A DNA stretch of 64,000 nt from Maribacter_C sp047345145 (GTDB lineage: Bacteria > Bacteroidota > Bacteroidia > Flavobacteriales > Flavobacteriaceae). The stretch covers positions 310,001-374,000 of the forward strand of contig NZ_JBLFER010000001.1 of assembly GCF_047345145.1 (NCBI RefSeq). The letters are read 5' to 3'. Positions 42,000 to 50,547 of the stretch are shown in pieces. The notes beneath the pieces are model-generated. The model searched no databases. It was not told the origin of the DNA and worked only from the letters and a program-made list of their open reading frames with translations. A program made the position numbers and the translations under genes. How positions within the stretch are numbered: position 1 is the stretch's first letter; every line of letters begins with the position of its first letter.

Positions 42000-43334
42000 T
42001 TAAAACTCTCGATAAGGAGAATCTAAATATTGATTTGCTTCCTCCTCTACAAATTTGGCATTTGCACTGTCCCAATGTAAGGTTTGATTTGGAAAACGAC
42101 CAGCAATTACGCCTAGAAGAATAGTCTCTGTGAGTCTAGAAGCGTATGAAAAAGGAGCCGTAACCTTATCTTTGCCCAAACAAGCATCAATGAATTGATG
42201 ATAATGTTTTGGACTTTCCGCTGCATAATCACGAACGGGTTCCCCTAAATTTTGAGCAGCAATTTGTTCACTAATATCAATGAATTCTCCATCAATAATC
42301 AACTGTGGTAACTTTTGAAAGTGTGGTAAATAAAATCTTCCTTTTTCCCCAATGAACATTGCTCCTTGGTCATTTAATTTTTCACCGCCTGGTAGCATCA
42401 AATCTTCACGTTGCTTATCGGCATCGACACCATCATACCAAACCCATTTTAAAGTATCGGCGGTGTATTTGGTACCTGGGAATTCATAGGTAACCATATT
42501 CTGTTCGGGATACCCAAAGCCATTTGGTTTTCTACAATTTGTGGTAATGGTTGTGGGTACATCTAACTGAAGTGCATTATATGGAGTGTCAAAAATATGA
42601 ACACCCATATCCCCGAGCGTTCCACAGCCATATTCTACTAGCTTTCTCCAGTTGCCAGGATGGTATACGTCTTCTTTATAGGGTCTTTCTGCTGAAGTAC
42701 CGAGCCAAAGATTCCAGTCTAAAGTCTCAGGTACTGGGTCACTTCCTTCAGGAGCAGGTCCGTCATAGCCCCAGTTTTTAGGTGACCAGGCGCGGACGGT
42801 ATGTACTTTTCCTATGATTCCGGATTGAATCAATAGCGTTGCCAATTTATAATCGTAAAAGGAATGCACTTGGATTCCCATTTGGGTAACCAAACCTTTT
42901 TCTTCAGCTATTTTACGCATCGCTCTTGCTTCACTCACATGGTGGGTGAGGGGTTTTTGGCAGTATACTGGTTTATTCATTTTCATAGCCATCATTGAAG
43001 CTGGGGCATGGGTGTGGTCGGGAGTGGATACAATAACGGCGTCAATTTTCTTGTCCATCTCCTTGAGCATGACCCGATAATCAGAAAATGTTTTTGCCTT
43101 TGGATGTAGTTTCAAAGCAGCAGCTAAATTACTTTTATCAACATCGCATAAGGCAACCACATCGACTTGGGCGTGCGAAGAAATAGCACCTAAATCTTCA
43201 CCACCCATATTGCCAACACCAATGTGGGCCGTACGTATCCGTTTATCTTTTTTTGAAAAAGCCAAAGTTCCGGCGGGAAGCAAAGCGAATGAAGATGCCA
43301 TAGCTGTTTTTTTTAAGAATTCTCTTTTATTCAT
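42000..43334 (-). CDS. Gfo/Idh/MocA-family oxidoreductase, exported
   Basis: I take ATG 43334: it gives 444 aa beginning with a twin-arginine-like signal (Lys-Arg in 'NKREFLKKTAMASSFALLPAG') and removes the overlap with the upstream gene; the longer frame to 43382 adds 16 unlikely residues. The body has the Rossmann 'RTAHIGVGNMGGEDLGAI', the 'VSTPDHTHAPASMMAMKMNKPVYCQKPL' with the catalytic Lys, and the C-terminal domain of the family. Such enzymes oxidise or reduce sugars with NAD(P); this exported group acts on sugar derivatives in Bacteroidota. The next gene (DUF1080) ends 14 bp upstream of its start, so they form an operon and likely one sugar pathway. Confidence 0.92.
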   Translation of the reverse strand: MNKREFLKKTAMASSFALLPAGTLAFSKKDKRIRTAHIGVGNMGGEDLGAISSHAQVDVVALCDVDKSNLAAALKLHPKAKTFSDYRVMLKEMDKKIDAVIVSTPDHTHAPASMMAMKMNKPVYCQKPLTHHVSEARAMRKIAEEKGLVTQMGIQVHSFYDYKLATLLIQSGIIGKVHTVRAWSPKNWGYDGPAPEGSDPVPETLDWNLWLGTSAERPYKEDVYHPGNWRKLVEYGCGTLGDMGVHIFDTPYNALQLDVPTTITTNCRKPNGFGYPEQNMVTYEFPGTKYTADTLKWVWYDGVDADKQREDLMLPGGEKLNDQGAMFIGEKGRFYLPHFQKLPQLIIDGEFIDISEQIAAQNLGEPVRDYAAESPKHYHQFIDACLGKDKVTAPFSYASRLTETILLGVIAGRFPNQTLHWDSANAKFVEEEANQYLDSPYREF

Positions 43335-43348
43335 TTTCGTATGATTGG

Positions 43349-44107
43349 TTATAATCTTTTGATTTTTATGTTGCGAAACCATAAGGGACTATCATGATCT
43401 TGAATCGCAATATAGCCTGATTTAAAAGTACCATATTTTGGAAAATCTTTCCACTTACCTGCTTTTTTTCGATTTTCCCAGTCTTCAGACCAGGGAACAA
43501 ATTCAAGTAGTTTCTTGCCGTTTAGCCAATGTTCTACTTTTTCAGCGGTGAAAATGATTCGAGAAGTATTCCATTCCATAGCTGGTTTGACATCTTTTTG
43601 AGTATCATCAGGAACATACATAGCGTAATCAGCACCTGTTTTCTGCCATGGTTCTAGCGTTGCATTATTGATTTCTTCCCATTTCAAATCGTCGAGCATT
43701 TGGTATTCAGGAGAAACCTCTGGTGGACCCCAATCTCCTTCCTTCAGATGATACAACATTCCACTATTGCCACCTTCAGGAAGTTTCCATTCCCAATACA
43801 ATTCAAAATTATCAAACTCTTCGGCTGCATAAATAATATCTCTACCGCCCTTGCGATTTGCTTCCGAACGTTTTTCAGTGTCAAAAGTGAGTTCACCATC
43901 TTTTATGATCCATTGGGGAGGTAAATCTTCACCATTATAGGCGCGCCAACCTTCAGTGCTAGTTCCATCGAAAAGAAAAAGCCATTCGTTGGTAGTGGTA
44001 GCAACTTCGGTTGTATCAGTTTTATTTTGAGCTATTTCTTTTCCTTTGTTCTCTTTACAAGCCGACAAGACCAAAAAAAGAAGCAGTATTCCTATTTGTT
44101 TTTTCAT
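43349..44107 (-). CDS. DUF1080 lipoprotein (3-keto-disaccharide hydrolase type)
   Basis: A 252-aa lipoprotein (LSACKEN, Cys17) with one DUF1080 jelly-roll domain ('WLFLFDGTSTEGWRAYNGEDLPPQWIIKDGELTF', 'DFELYWEWKLPEGGNSGMLYHL', 'WNTSRIIFTAEKVEHWLNGKKLLEF', 'YIAIQDHDSPLWFRNIKI'). Recent work on related proteins links the fold to hydrolysis of 3-keto-glycosides, a product of Gfo/Idh/MocA enzymes, which fits the next gene, 14 bp downstream. A second DUF1080 protein, only distantly similar, lies at 46023-46922. It is located in the periplasm. Confidence 0.88.
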   Translation of the reverse strand: MKKQIGILLLFLVLSACKENKGKEIAQNKTDTTEVATTTNEWLFLFDGTSTEGWRAYNGEDLPPQWIIKDGELTFDTEKRSEANRKGGRDIIYAAEEFDNFELYWEWKLPEGGNSGMLYHLKEGDWGPPEVSPEYQMLDDLKWEEINNATLEPWQKTGADYAMYVPDDTQKDVKPAMEWNTSRIIFTAEKVEHWLNGKKLLEFVPWSEDWENRKKAGKWKDFPKYGTFKSGYIAIQDHDSPLWFRNIKIKRL

Positions 44108-44138
44108 TTGAAGTGATTACTAGGCTAACGATTGATGA

Positions 44139-44510
44139 TTAAACATGTTGGTCAATGAGAATAGTATTTCCATCAGGATCAGTCAAAACGATACTAGCAG
44201 GCCCGGTAGAAGTAGTATCTGCTTCTCGATCTAGTTTCATTCCTTTTTGCACCAGCTCTTTTTGAATATCGCGTACATCATCAAAAGAATCTAATTGGTT
44301 TGCGTTTGCATCCCACCCGGGATTAAAAGTCAATATATCGTGTTCAAACATGCCATGAAACAGTCCGATAAGGGAATCTTCATTTTTCATGATGAGGTAA
44401 TTCTGTTCCATGCTTCCAGCAAAAATTGTAAAACCAAGGTTTTCGTAAAAATTTTGAGAAGCTTTTAAATCTTTTACTGCAAGACTAACGGAGAATGCGC
44501 CAAGTTTCAT
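44139..44510 (-). CDS. VOC-family (glyoxalase-fold) protein
   Basis: A 123-aa protein with a single vicinal-oxygen-chelate domain ('FSVSLAVKDLKASQNFYENLGFTIF' opening, 'LIGLFHGMFEHDILTFNPG' and 'ASIVLTDPDGNTILIDQH' closing with the metal-ligand Glu/His region degenerate). Members are lyases, dioxygenases or antibiotic-binding proteins; no specific assignment can be made. It is cytoplasmic. It lies 31 bp upstream of the DUF1080 gene on the same strand, and may be the first gene of that transcript. Confidence 0.85.
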   Translation of the reverse strand: MKLGAFSVSLAVKDLKASQNFYENLGFTIFAGSMEQNYLIMKNEDSLIGLFHGMFEHDILTFNPGWDANANQLDSFDDVRDIQKELVQKGMKLDREADTTSTGPASIVLTDPDGNTILIDQHV

Positions 44511-44555
44511 TTTTGTATAGGTATTGGTTGTTCCTATAAATATAGCGATTTCTTG

Positions 44556-45983
44556 TTAGCAATCACTTAAGAAAACTCCGACTGCAAGTCCACCTTCTGA
44601 AGTTTCTTTGTATTTGGAGTTCATGTCTTTTGCAGTTTCCCACATGGTTTGAACTACTTTGTCTAAAGGTACTTTAGCATCTGCAGGGTCAGAGTCTAGA
44701 GCTAATTCTGCGGCATTGATTGCTTTGATAGCGCCCATAGAGTTGCGTTCGATACAGGGAATCTGTACTAGCCCGCCAATAGGATCACAGGTAAGACCTA
44801 AATGATGTTCCATAGCGATTTCAGCCGCCATTAAGACTTGTTCAGGTGTACCACCTAATAGTTCTGTTAAAGCCCCCGCAGCCATGGCTGAGGAAACCCC
44901 GATTTCTGCTTGACACCCACCCATAGCGGCTGAAATCGTAGCACCTTTTTTAAAGATGCTACCTATTTCTCCTGCAACGAGCAAGAACTTTTTGATATGT
45001 TCGAAATTCGCTTTATGGTTTTCGATAACCATATAATACATCAAAACGGATGGAATAACTCCTGCACTGCCATTTGTAGGGGCCGTAACAACCCTACCTA
45101 AAGAGGCATTCACTTCATTAACGGATAGAGCAAAACAGCTTACCCATTTTAAAATCTGTCGGAACTTGACTTCGGTTTTTCGAATGGTCTGCAACCAGTT
45201 CTCAGGTGTATCATACGAACCAGCTGTAACCATTAAATTTTGATGTATTTCAAAAGCTCTGCGCTTTACATTTAATCCACCAGGTAGTTTGCCTTCTGTA
45301 TGACATCCAATATACATACACTCAAGCATGGTGTTCCAAACTTTTTGAAGTTGACTGTCTATTTCTTCAACTGTTCGCAATGATTGTTCGTTTTCAAGAA
45401 CTAATTCAGAAATTGATTTTTGTTCTTTTTGGCAGTAAGCCAAAAGTTCATCGCCTCTATGAATCGGGAAGGGGAAAGTATTGAAAGATTCAATTTTCTT
45501 TTTGGCATTTTTACGCTCTTCTTCAACCACAAAACCACCACCGATGGAATAGTATTTTTTAGACTTTTTGGTACCCTCTTCAAGGGTTGCTTCGAATTTG
45601 AGCCCGTTAGCGTGAAATGGTAAAAATTTTCTATGGAAAAGAATATCTTCAGTTGAGTTGAAAGGCAGTTGCTTTTCGTTCCCAAAATGCAGCAGTCCAT
45701 TTTCTTGGATATCGGCGACAATCGTTTGAATATTTTCCACAGGAATTTCTACAGGATCTGCACCAGAAAGGCCAAGCATGATGGCATAATCAGTAGCATG
45801 GCCTTTTCCCGTCAGGGATAATGAACCGTAAACATGCACTTGAATTTTTTGAACGGATTCAAATTGCTCTTTGCTTTTTAAGTCAGCAATCCAGCGCTCA
45901 GCAGCTCTCCACGGGCCTAATGTATGCGAACTTGAGGGTCCGATTCCGATTTTCAGCATATCGAAGATACTGATACACTCCAT
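44556..45983 (-). CDS. sdaA: L-serine ammonia-lyase, iron-sulfur
   Basis: A 475-aa single-chain serine dehydratase with both the beta domain ('ISIFDMLKIGIGPSSSHTLGPWRAAE') and alpha domain ('RVVTAPTNGSAGVIPSVLMYY', 'SAAMGGCQAEIGVSSAMAAGAL', 'CDPIGGLVQIPCIERNSMGAIKAINAAELA'), with the cluster-binding Cys residues in the last two segments. It turns serine into pyruvate and ammonia in the cytoplasm with a 4Fe-4S cluster. Length is normal. It is separated from the VOC gene by 45 bp on the same strand. No amino acid transporter adjoins. Confidence 0.96.
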   Translation of the reverse strand: MECISIFDMLKIGIGPSSSHTLGPWRAAERWIADLKSKEQFESVQKIQVHVYGSLSLTGKGHATDYAIMLGLSGADPVEIPVENIQTIVADIQENGLLHFGNEKQLPFNSTEDILFHRKFLPFHANGLKFEATLEEGTKKSKKYYSIGGGFVVEEERKNAKKKIESFNTFPFPIHRGDELLAYCQKEQKSISELVLENEQSLRTVEEIDSQLQKVWNTMLECMYIGCHTEGKLPGGLNVKRRAFEIHQNLMVTAGSYDTPENWLQTIRKTEVKFRQILKWVSCFALSVNEVNASLGRVVTAPTNGSAGVIPSVLMYYMVIENHKANFEHIKKFLLVAGEIGSIFKKGATISAAMGGCQAEIGVSSAMAAGALTELLGGTPEQVLMAAEIAMEHHLGLTCDPIGGLVQIPCIERNSMGAIKAINAAELALDSDPADAKVPLDKVVQTMWETAKDMNSKYKETSEGGLAVGVFLSDC

Positions 45984-46022
45984 TGATTTGGTTTTGGTAA
46001 ATTAAAGGTAAATGTTTTTCAC

Positions 46023-46922
46023 TTAGAAATACGCTGTAAATTCATTAGAAAGTTTTTCAAGTGGCCGAATCTTGATGTCCTTATAAAATAGCTCCGCCGC
46101 TTCACTTTGAAGTTGGATCTTACCTGAGGTTAAGGGAATGTTTTCACCCTTTTCATTTAGATATCTGGAGTTTTTAAGAATCATTACTACTTCACCATTT
46201 ACAATATGAAGGCTTTTCCCCTCGAAACAAATTAAATCTAAGGTATTCCATTCGCCATGCGCGTTCTCGTTATTGTTACTTCGCAAACAATAGTTTTTAT
46301 TTAGTTCATTGTCACCAACCGAAACAAAATCTTGACTTTCATGTGCCATTAAGTTCATGCCAGATTCTTGATTATAGGCTCTAATATCAATTGCAGATGT
46401 GGCTTGGCTCCAAAAATCGCCTGTATGACCTTCCATGATTTGAAATTCCTGAGATAACATCCATGAACGCCAATATTCTGCTCCCATTGGGCCAATAGAG
46501 TGGTATAGTACGCCCGAGTCTTTTAGTTTGTCCAATCTTGGCACCCATTTCTTTTCACCCCATTTGAATTTTAGTTGGAAATGATAATTTGAATATTCCT
46601 CCTTTGTGATGATACAACCATAGTACTCTCCACTGACTTTGATGATAGGTTGTTCATCTTCTTCAATGGTTGTAAAAACATCATAACCTGTTTTGTTTAA
46701 ACCTATAGGTTGGATTAAGTTTCCTTCTTCATCTTTAGGTGCAGTACCGTCATATCCTACTTGATGTTGAAAACTTAAATAAGTATCCCAATTCGAGAGG
46801 TCTTTATCAATTAGGTTTGTCCAATTTTTCTCTTCTTTTTGCTCTGTTTTCGTTTGGTTTTTGCATGCAAAAAAAACCGAAAGAAGAACTGCGCTAAGTA
46901 CTACATTTTTTAGTGTTTTCAT
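46023..46922 (-). CDS. DUF1080 lipoprotein, larger form
   Basis: A 299-aa lipoprotein (FFACKNQ, Cys20) of the DUF1080 group, shown by 'NWTNLIDKDLSNWDTYLSFQ' and the paired strands 'GCIITKEEYSNYHFQLKFKWGEKKW', 'GVLYHSIGP', 'WNTLDLICFEGKSLHIVNGEVVMIL' and 'GKIQLQSEAAELFYKDIKIRPL'. It contains inserts compared with the 252-aa neighbour and carries a fuller substrate-binding face. It probably cleaves or binds a modified sugar. It lies between sdaA and the DUF1801 gene on the same strand; the gaps are 39 and 51 bp, so all may be one long transcript. Confidence 0.88.
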   Translation of the reverse strand: MKTLKNVVLSAVLLSVFFACKNQTKTEQKEEKNWTNLIDKDLSNWDTYLSFQHQVGYDGTAPKDEEGNLIQPIGLNKTGYDVFTTIEEDEQPIIKVSGEYYGCIITKEEYSNYHFQLKFKWGEKKWVPRLDKLKDSGVLYHSIGPMGAEYWRSWMLSQEFQIMEGHTGDFWSQATSAIDIRAYNQESGMNLMAHESQDFVSVGDNELNKNYCLRSNNNENAHGEWNTLDLICFEGKSLHIVNGEVVMILKNSRYLNEKGENIPLTSGKIQLQSEAAELFYKDIKIRPLEKLSNEFTAYF

Positions 46923-46973
46923 AAGATTCTTTGTGGAATAAATTTAGTGCAAATTACGTTTTCGAAGATAGGG

Positions 46974-47417
46974 TTACTTACCCAATAATGGCAAATGTTT
47001 TAGCGAATGATAATTCAATGCCAACCGAATACATTCTTTTAATTCTTCCTTTGGAATTTTATCCTCAAGGTTAAACAGAATTGCCCGATTCTTCTCATAT
47101 TTAAAAGTATCCCCATAGACTTCCCTAATGGTTTCAACTAATTTAGAGGTGCATTTAAAATATAGGGCATATTGGTCAGGAGTTTTTGCTTTCCAGTCCA
47201 TTCGCAGCGTACTTCCCTTTTTTGCCAAATAACTGGGTTCGCCCCATTTTAGGGTTTCTTCGAGTTCTTCGATTGAGTCTTCGTTGGCAACCTCGAGAAT
47301 CAGCTTCCGAAGATAATTTAGTTTGGGTTTTATTTCTTTTGGATAGGCATTAAACTTAAGTTCCACGGAAGGATCCTTCTTTAAGACAAGTTTAGCAACG
47401 ATATTCATATCGAACAA
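46974..47417 (-). CDS. DUF1801 protein
   Basis: A 147-aa cytoplasmic protein of the DUF1801 (YdhG-like) group: 'YPKEIKPKLNYLRKLILEVA', 'LEETLKWGEPSYLAKKGSTLRMDWK', 'QYALYFKCTSKLVETIREVYG' and 'IRLALNYHSLKHLPLLG'. The fold binds nothing known. A Met at residue 4 (ATG 47408) may be the real start. It is divergent from dnaK across a 118-bp spacer. Confidence 0.85.
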   Translation of the reverse strand: MFDMNIVAKLVLKKDPSVELKFNAYPKEIKPKLNYLRKLILEVANEDSIEELEETLKWGEPSYLAKKGSTLRMDWKAKTPDQYALYFKCTSKLVETIREVYGDTFKYEKNRAILFNLEDKIPKEELKECIRLALNYHSLKHLPLLGK

Positions 47418-47468
47418 GTTATAAAAACTTTAGCGGATGGAAATGACATCCTGTCAGTTTTATATCCT

Positions 47469-47483
47469 TGGCATATTGTTTGT
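47469..47483 (+). promoter_or_regulatory. sigma-54-like site upstream of dnaK, weak
   Basis: TGGCAT at 47469-47474 and TTGT at 47480-47483 have the GG-N10-G spacing of a -24/-12 promoter, with one mismatch (T for C at -12), about 55 bp before the dnaK start. Chance similarity is possible. Confidence 0.2.
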
Positions 47484-47535
47484 CATTCCCTTAGCGATTG
47501 TAAAAAATTAATACGCACAAATAAATACATATAGA

Positions 47536-49437
47536 ATGAGTAAAATTATAGGAATAGATTTAGGTACGACCAACTCTTGTGTCTCTGTAATGGAGGGTAA
47601 TGAGCCAGTGGTTATCCCTAATGCGGAAGGTAAAAGAACTACGCCATCCGTAATCGCATTTGTTGAAGGTGGTGAGATTAAAGTGGGTGACCCTGCCAAA
47701 AGACAGGCGGTGACTAATCCACATAATACCATTTATTCCATCAAACGATTTATGGGGAACAAGTTCTCGGAGTCTAAAAAAGAAGCCGACCGTGTTCCTT
47801 ACAAAGTAGTAAAAGGAGATAATGATACCCCAAGAGTTGATATCGACGGGCGTTTGTATTCTCCGCAAGAATTATCAGCGATGATTCTTCAGAAAATGAA
47901 GAAAACAGCTGAGGATTATTTAGGTCAAGATGTGACAAGAGCTGTAATTACAGTTCCTGCATATTTTAACGATGCACAGCGTCAGGCTACGAAAGAAGCT
48001 GGTGAGATTGCAGGTTTGACGGTAGAACGTATCATCAACGAACCAACGTCAGCGTCATTAGCTTACGGAATGGACAAAAAGGATACCGACCAGAAAATCG
48101 TTGTTTTTGATTTTGGTGGCGGCACACATGATGTTTCTATCCTAGAATTGGGAGATGGGGTTTTTGAAGTATTGGCTACAGACGGAGATACGCACTTAGG
48201 TGGTGATGATGTTGACCAAAAGATTATCGATTGGTTGGCTGATGAGTTCAAGAAAGATGAAAGTATAGACCTTCGAGATGATGCAATGGCATTGCAACGT
48301 TTACGTGAAGCTGCTGAAAAAGCAAAGATTGAATTGTCTTCTTCTGCACAAACAGAAATCAATTTGCCATATGTTACCGCAACGGCTACAGGACCAAAGC
48401 ACTTGGTACGTACCTTGTCAAGAGCAAAATTCGAGCAATTGATTGAAGACTTGGTAAAAAGAACAATCGAGCCTTGCCAAACTGCAATGAAAGCTGCTGG
48501 TTTATCAAAGAGCGACATTGATGAAATTATCTTGGTAGGTGGTTCAACACGTATTCCGGCAGTTCAGGAAGCCGTTGAGAAGTTCTTCGGAAAAGCACCT
48601 TCTAAAGGAGTGAATCCTGATGAGGTAGTTGCCGTTGGTGCTGCTATTCAAGGTGGAGTTTTAACGGGAGATGTAAAAGATGTTTTGCTTCTTGATGTTA
48701 CCCCACTTTCTTTAGGAATCGAAACAATGGGTAATGTATTCACCAAGTTAATTGAGGCGAATACAACCATTCCAACAAAGAAATCACAAGTATTCTCTAC
48801 GGCAGCGGATAATCAACCATCGGTTGAGATTCATGTATTGCAAGGAGAACGTCAAATGGCTGCGGATAATAAAACTATCGGACGTTTCCATTTAGATGGA
48901 ATTCCACCAGCACAAAGAGGAACACCTCAGATTGAAGTAACTTTCGATATCGATGCTAACGGAATTATCAAAGTTTCTGCAACGGATAAAGCAACAAATA
49001 AAACGCAAGATATTCGTATCGAAGCATCTTCAGGATTGACCGAAGAGGAAATCCAAAAAATGAAAGCAGATGCTGAAGCTAATGCGGAAGCGGATAAAGT
49101 CGCAAGAGAAACTGCAGATAAGTTAAACGAAGCAGATAGCATGATTTTCCAAACAGAAAAGCAATTGACGGAATTCGGAGATAAACTTTCAGATGACAAG
49201 AAAAAGCCAATCGAAGAAGCTTTGGAAGAGTTGAAGAAAGCATATGAAAGCAAGGATGTTGCTGTTGTAACTCCTGCTTTAGAGAAAATCAACGAGGCAT
49301 GGAAAGTTGCTTCAGAAGAAATGTATAAAGCACAAGCTGAAGCACAGCAAGGTGGAGCGGCTCCTGAAGGAGATGCAACAGCCGATGCAAGTGAAGGTGA
49401 TAATGTTGAAGACGTAGATTTCGAAGAAGTGAAGTGA
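47536..49437 (+). CDS. dnaK: chaperone DnaK (Hsp70)
   Basis: A 633-aa cytoplasmic chaperone with the full Hsp70 layout: ATPase domain ('IIGIDLGTTNSCVSVMEG', 'VPAYFNDAQRQATKEAG', 'VFDFGGGTHDVSIL', 'ILVGGSTRIPAVQ'), substrate-binding domain from about 390 ('DVTPLSLGIETMGNVFTKLI') and a C-terminal lid ending in the 'EDVDFEEVK' EEVD-like tail of bacterial DnaK. The third position of 'FGGGTHDVS' is His where most have Phe. It works with GrpE and DnaJ (not adjacent) and with ClpB (encoded at 3.9-6.5 kb). It is monocistronic, with a strong terminator. Confidence 0.98.
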   Translation: MSKIIGIDLGTTNSCVSVMEGNEPVVIPNAEGKRTTPSVIAFVEGGEIKVGDPAKRQAVTNPHNTIYSIKRFMGNKFSESKKEADRVPYKVVKGDNDTPRVDIDGRLYSPQELSAMILQKMKKTAEDYLGQDVTRAVITVPAYFNDAQRQATKEAGEIAGLTVERIINEPTSASLAYGMDKKDTDQKIVVFDFGGGTHDVSILELGDGVFEVLATDGDTHLGGDDVDQKIIDWLADEFKKDESIDLRDDAMALQRLREAAEKAKIELSSSAQTEINLPYVTATATGPKHLVRTLSRAKFEQLIEDLVKRTIEPCQTAMKAAGLSKSDIDEIILVGGSTRIPAVQEAVEKFFGKAPSKGVNPDEVVAVGAAIQGGVLTGDVKDVLLLDVTPLSLGIETMGNVFTKLIEANTTIPTKKSQVFSTAADNQPSVEIHVLQGERQMAADNKTIGRFHLDGIPPAQRGTPQIEVTFDIDANGIIKVSATDKATNKTQDIRIEASSGLTEEEIQKMKADAEANAEADKVARETADKLNEADSMIFQTEKQLTEFGDKLSDDKKKPIEEALEELKKAYESKDVAVVTPALEKINEAWKVASEEMYKAQAEAQQGGAAPEGDATADASEGDNVEDVDFEEVK

Positions 49438-49459
49438 TACTTTTCTAGAATATATTTTT

Positions 49460-49497
49460 AAACCCGCAAGTCGAAGACTTTGCGGGTTTTTTGTTTT
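49460..49497 (+). terminator. dnaK terminator
   Basis: Stem aaacccgcaagtc / gactttgcgggttt (13 pairs, one bulge) with a 3-nt loop and a run of T, 23 bp past the dnaK stop. Confidence 0.9.
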
Positions 49498-49515
49498 TAT
49501 GACCTAAGTAATTGT

Positions 49516-49538
49516 TCCTTCCCCTTTCTGGTGAAGGA
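49516..49538. repeat. small CCTTCCCC-type hairpin
   Basis: tccttc / gaagga arms around a C/T-rich loop; similar in base pattern to the hairpin at 30621-30641. Probably copies of a small intergenic element. Confidence 0.35.
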
Positions 49539-49624
49539 CCAGTTACACTAGTTTTATTACTGCGGTACATCGATTTGGCATTCCTTTTGTTCATAGTTGT
49601 TAGATTATCAAGTAATTTTGTGTC

Positions 49625-50545
49625 ATGGTAAAAAACTACGTTATCTTATTTCTTATCGCATTGATTTTCCTTCCGTTAGGAATGACATCTCAAGAAATTA
49701 AAATTTTTACAATTGAGGATTTTGATTTAAAGGGAAAAGTCAAATCCTGCTTGGTAAGCACCAAGTACGGAAAAGAAGAGTACGAGTTTAATGAAGAGGG
49801 GTTACTAACCAAATCTGTAACGCGCTATAGTGATACAGATTATGACATTACCTATTACAAGTATTCACAGGGAATGTTATTAGAAAAACGTTTGGAGAAT
49901 TATCGAGATAACGTTTTTGAAAAGACCACTTCACTGGCGAACTTCTATGTTATTGATTCTTTATTGAATTTAAAAATTACTGAGAAGATTATTTCGTATA
50001 GCAAGGAATTCTTAGATCAGTATGAATATTTCTATAAGCATGATTCCATTTTTAAAATTGTTCGTACGAATGATAGCGGTATTGATGAAACACTAATTTC
50101 CTATACTAATGTAAAAGGAGAGCAAACCAAAACCTATACCTTAAATGGCGCAGTATATCAATCTATTAGGACATCAGAAAAAAGGGAAAATGATAGCCTA
50201 CTTTCGAGAAATGTATTGACGAAAAAGTTTCTCGATGGAAGGGTTAATTCTGCTTTAGAAGAAAATTTTGATGGATTAGGTAAATTAATGTCATTTACCA
50301 AATTCTTTGCAAGTCAGTCAACAAAAAAGCTAACAAAGGAAGAAACGGCTATGTTTTCCTATGATGAGGCCGGTGTATTGTCAAAAAAAGATATACAGGT
50401 TGGAAAAAACTCTGAAACAAAGGAGTACATCTATCAATTCGACGAAAAAGGAAATTGGATAAAAGAGATAATCACGCCTGACAATACCTACAAGACAAGG
50501 AGAATAAGTTATTATGAGCGAATGGATGAAGTAGATGAGGATTAA
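49625..50545 (+). CDS. secreted protein with YD/RHS-like beta repeats
   Basis: A 306-aa protein with a signal peptide (about 1-22, ending MTSQ), so secreted or periplasmic. The body is a series of Tyr/Lys/Glu-rich strands ('EEYEFNEEGLLTKSVTRYSDTDYDITYYKY', 'KEYIYQFDEKGNWIKEIITPDN') that look like RHS/YD repeat units, as in other flavobacterial exported proteins of unknown role. It has no toxin domain, no long polymorphic repeat array and no immunity neighbour. It is convergent with the GNAT operon (2-bp gap). Confidence 0.75.
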   Translation: MVKNYVILFLIALIFLPLGMTSQEIKIFTIEDFDLKGKVKSCLVSTKYGKEEYEFNEEGLLTKSVTRYSDTDYDITYYKYSQGMLLEKRLENYRDNVFEKTTSLANFYVIDSLLNLKITEKIISYSKEFLDQYEYFYKHDSIFKIVRTNDSGIDETLISYTNVKGEQTKTYTLNGAVYQSIRTSEKRENDSLLSRNVLTKKFLDGRVNSALEENFDGLGKLMSFTKFFASQSTKKLTKEETAMFSYDEAGVLSKKDIQVGKNSETKEYIYQFDEKGNWIKEIITPDNTYKTRRISYYERMDEVDED

Positions 50546-50547
50546 TT

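Noticed and set aside
45401..45721. 106-aa frame antisense-shifted within sdaA
   Set aside because: Same strand as sdaA in another frame, no recognisable motif; sdaA is complete across it.
48063..48518. 151-aa open frame antisense to dnaK (also 48927-49292)
   Set aside because: Long antisense frames inside highly biased dnaK codons are common by-products; no family pattern.
49625..50545. RHS-like secreted protein as a polymorphic toxin
   Set aside because: It lacks a C-terminal toxin domain, an immunity gene next to it and secretion-specific markers; repeats are few.
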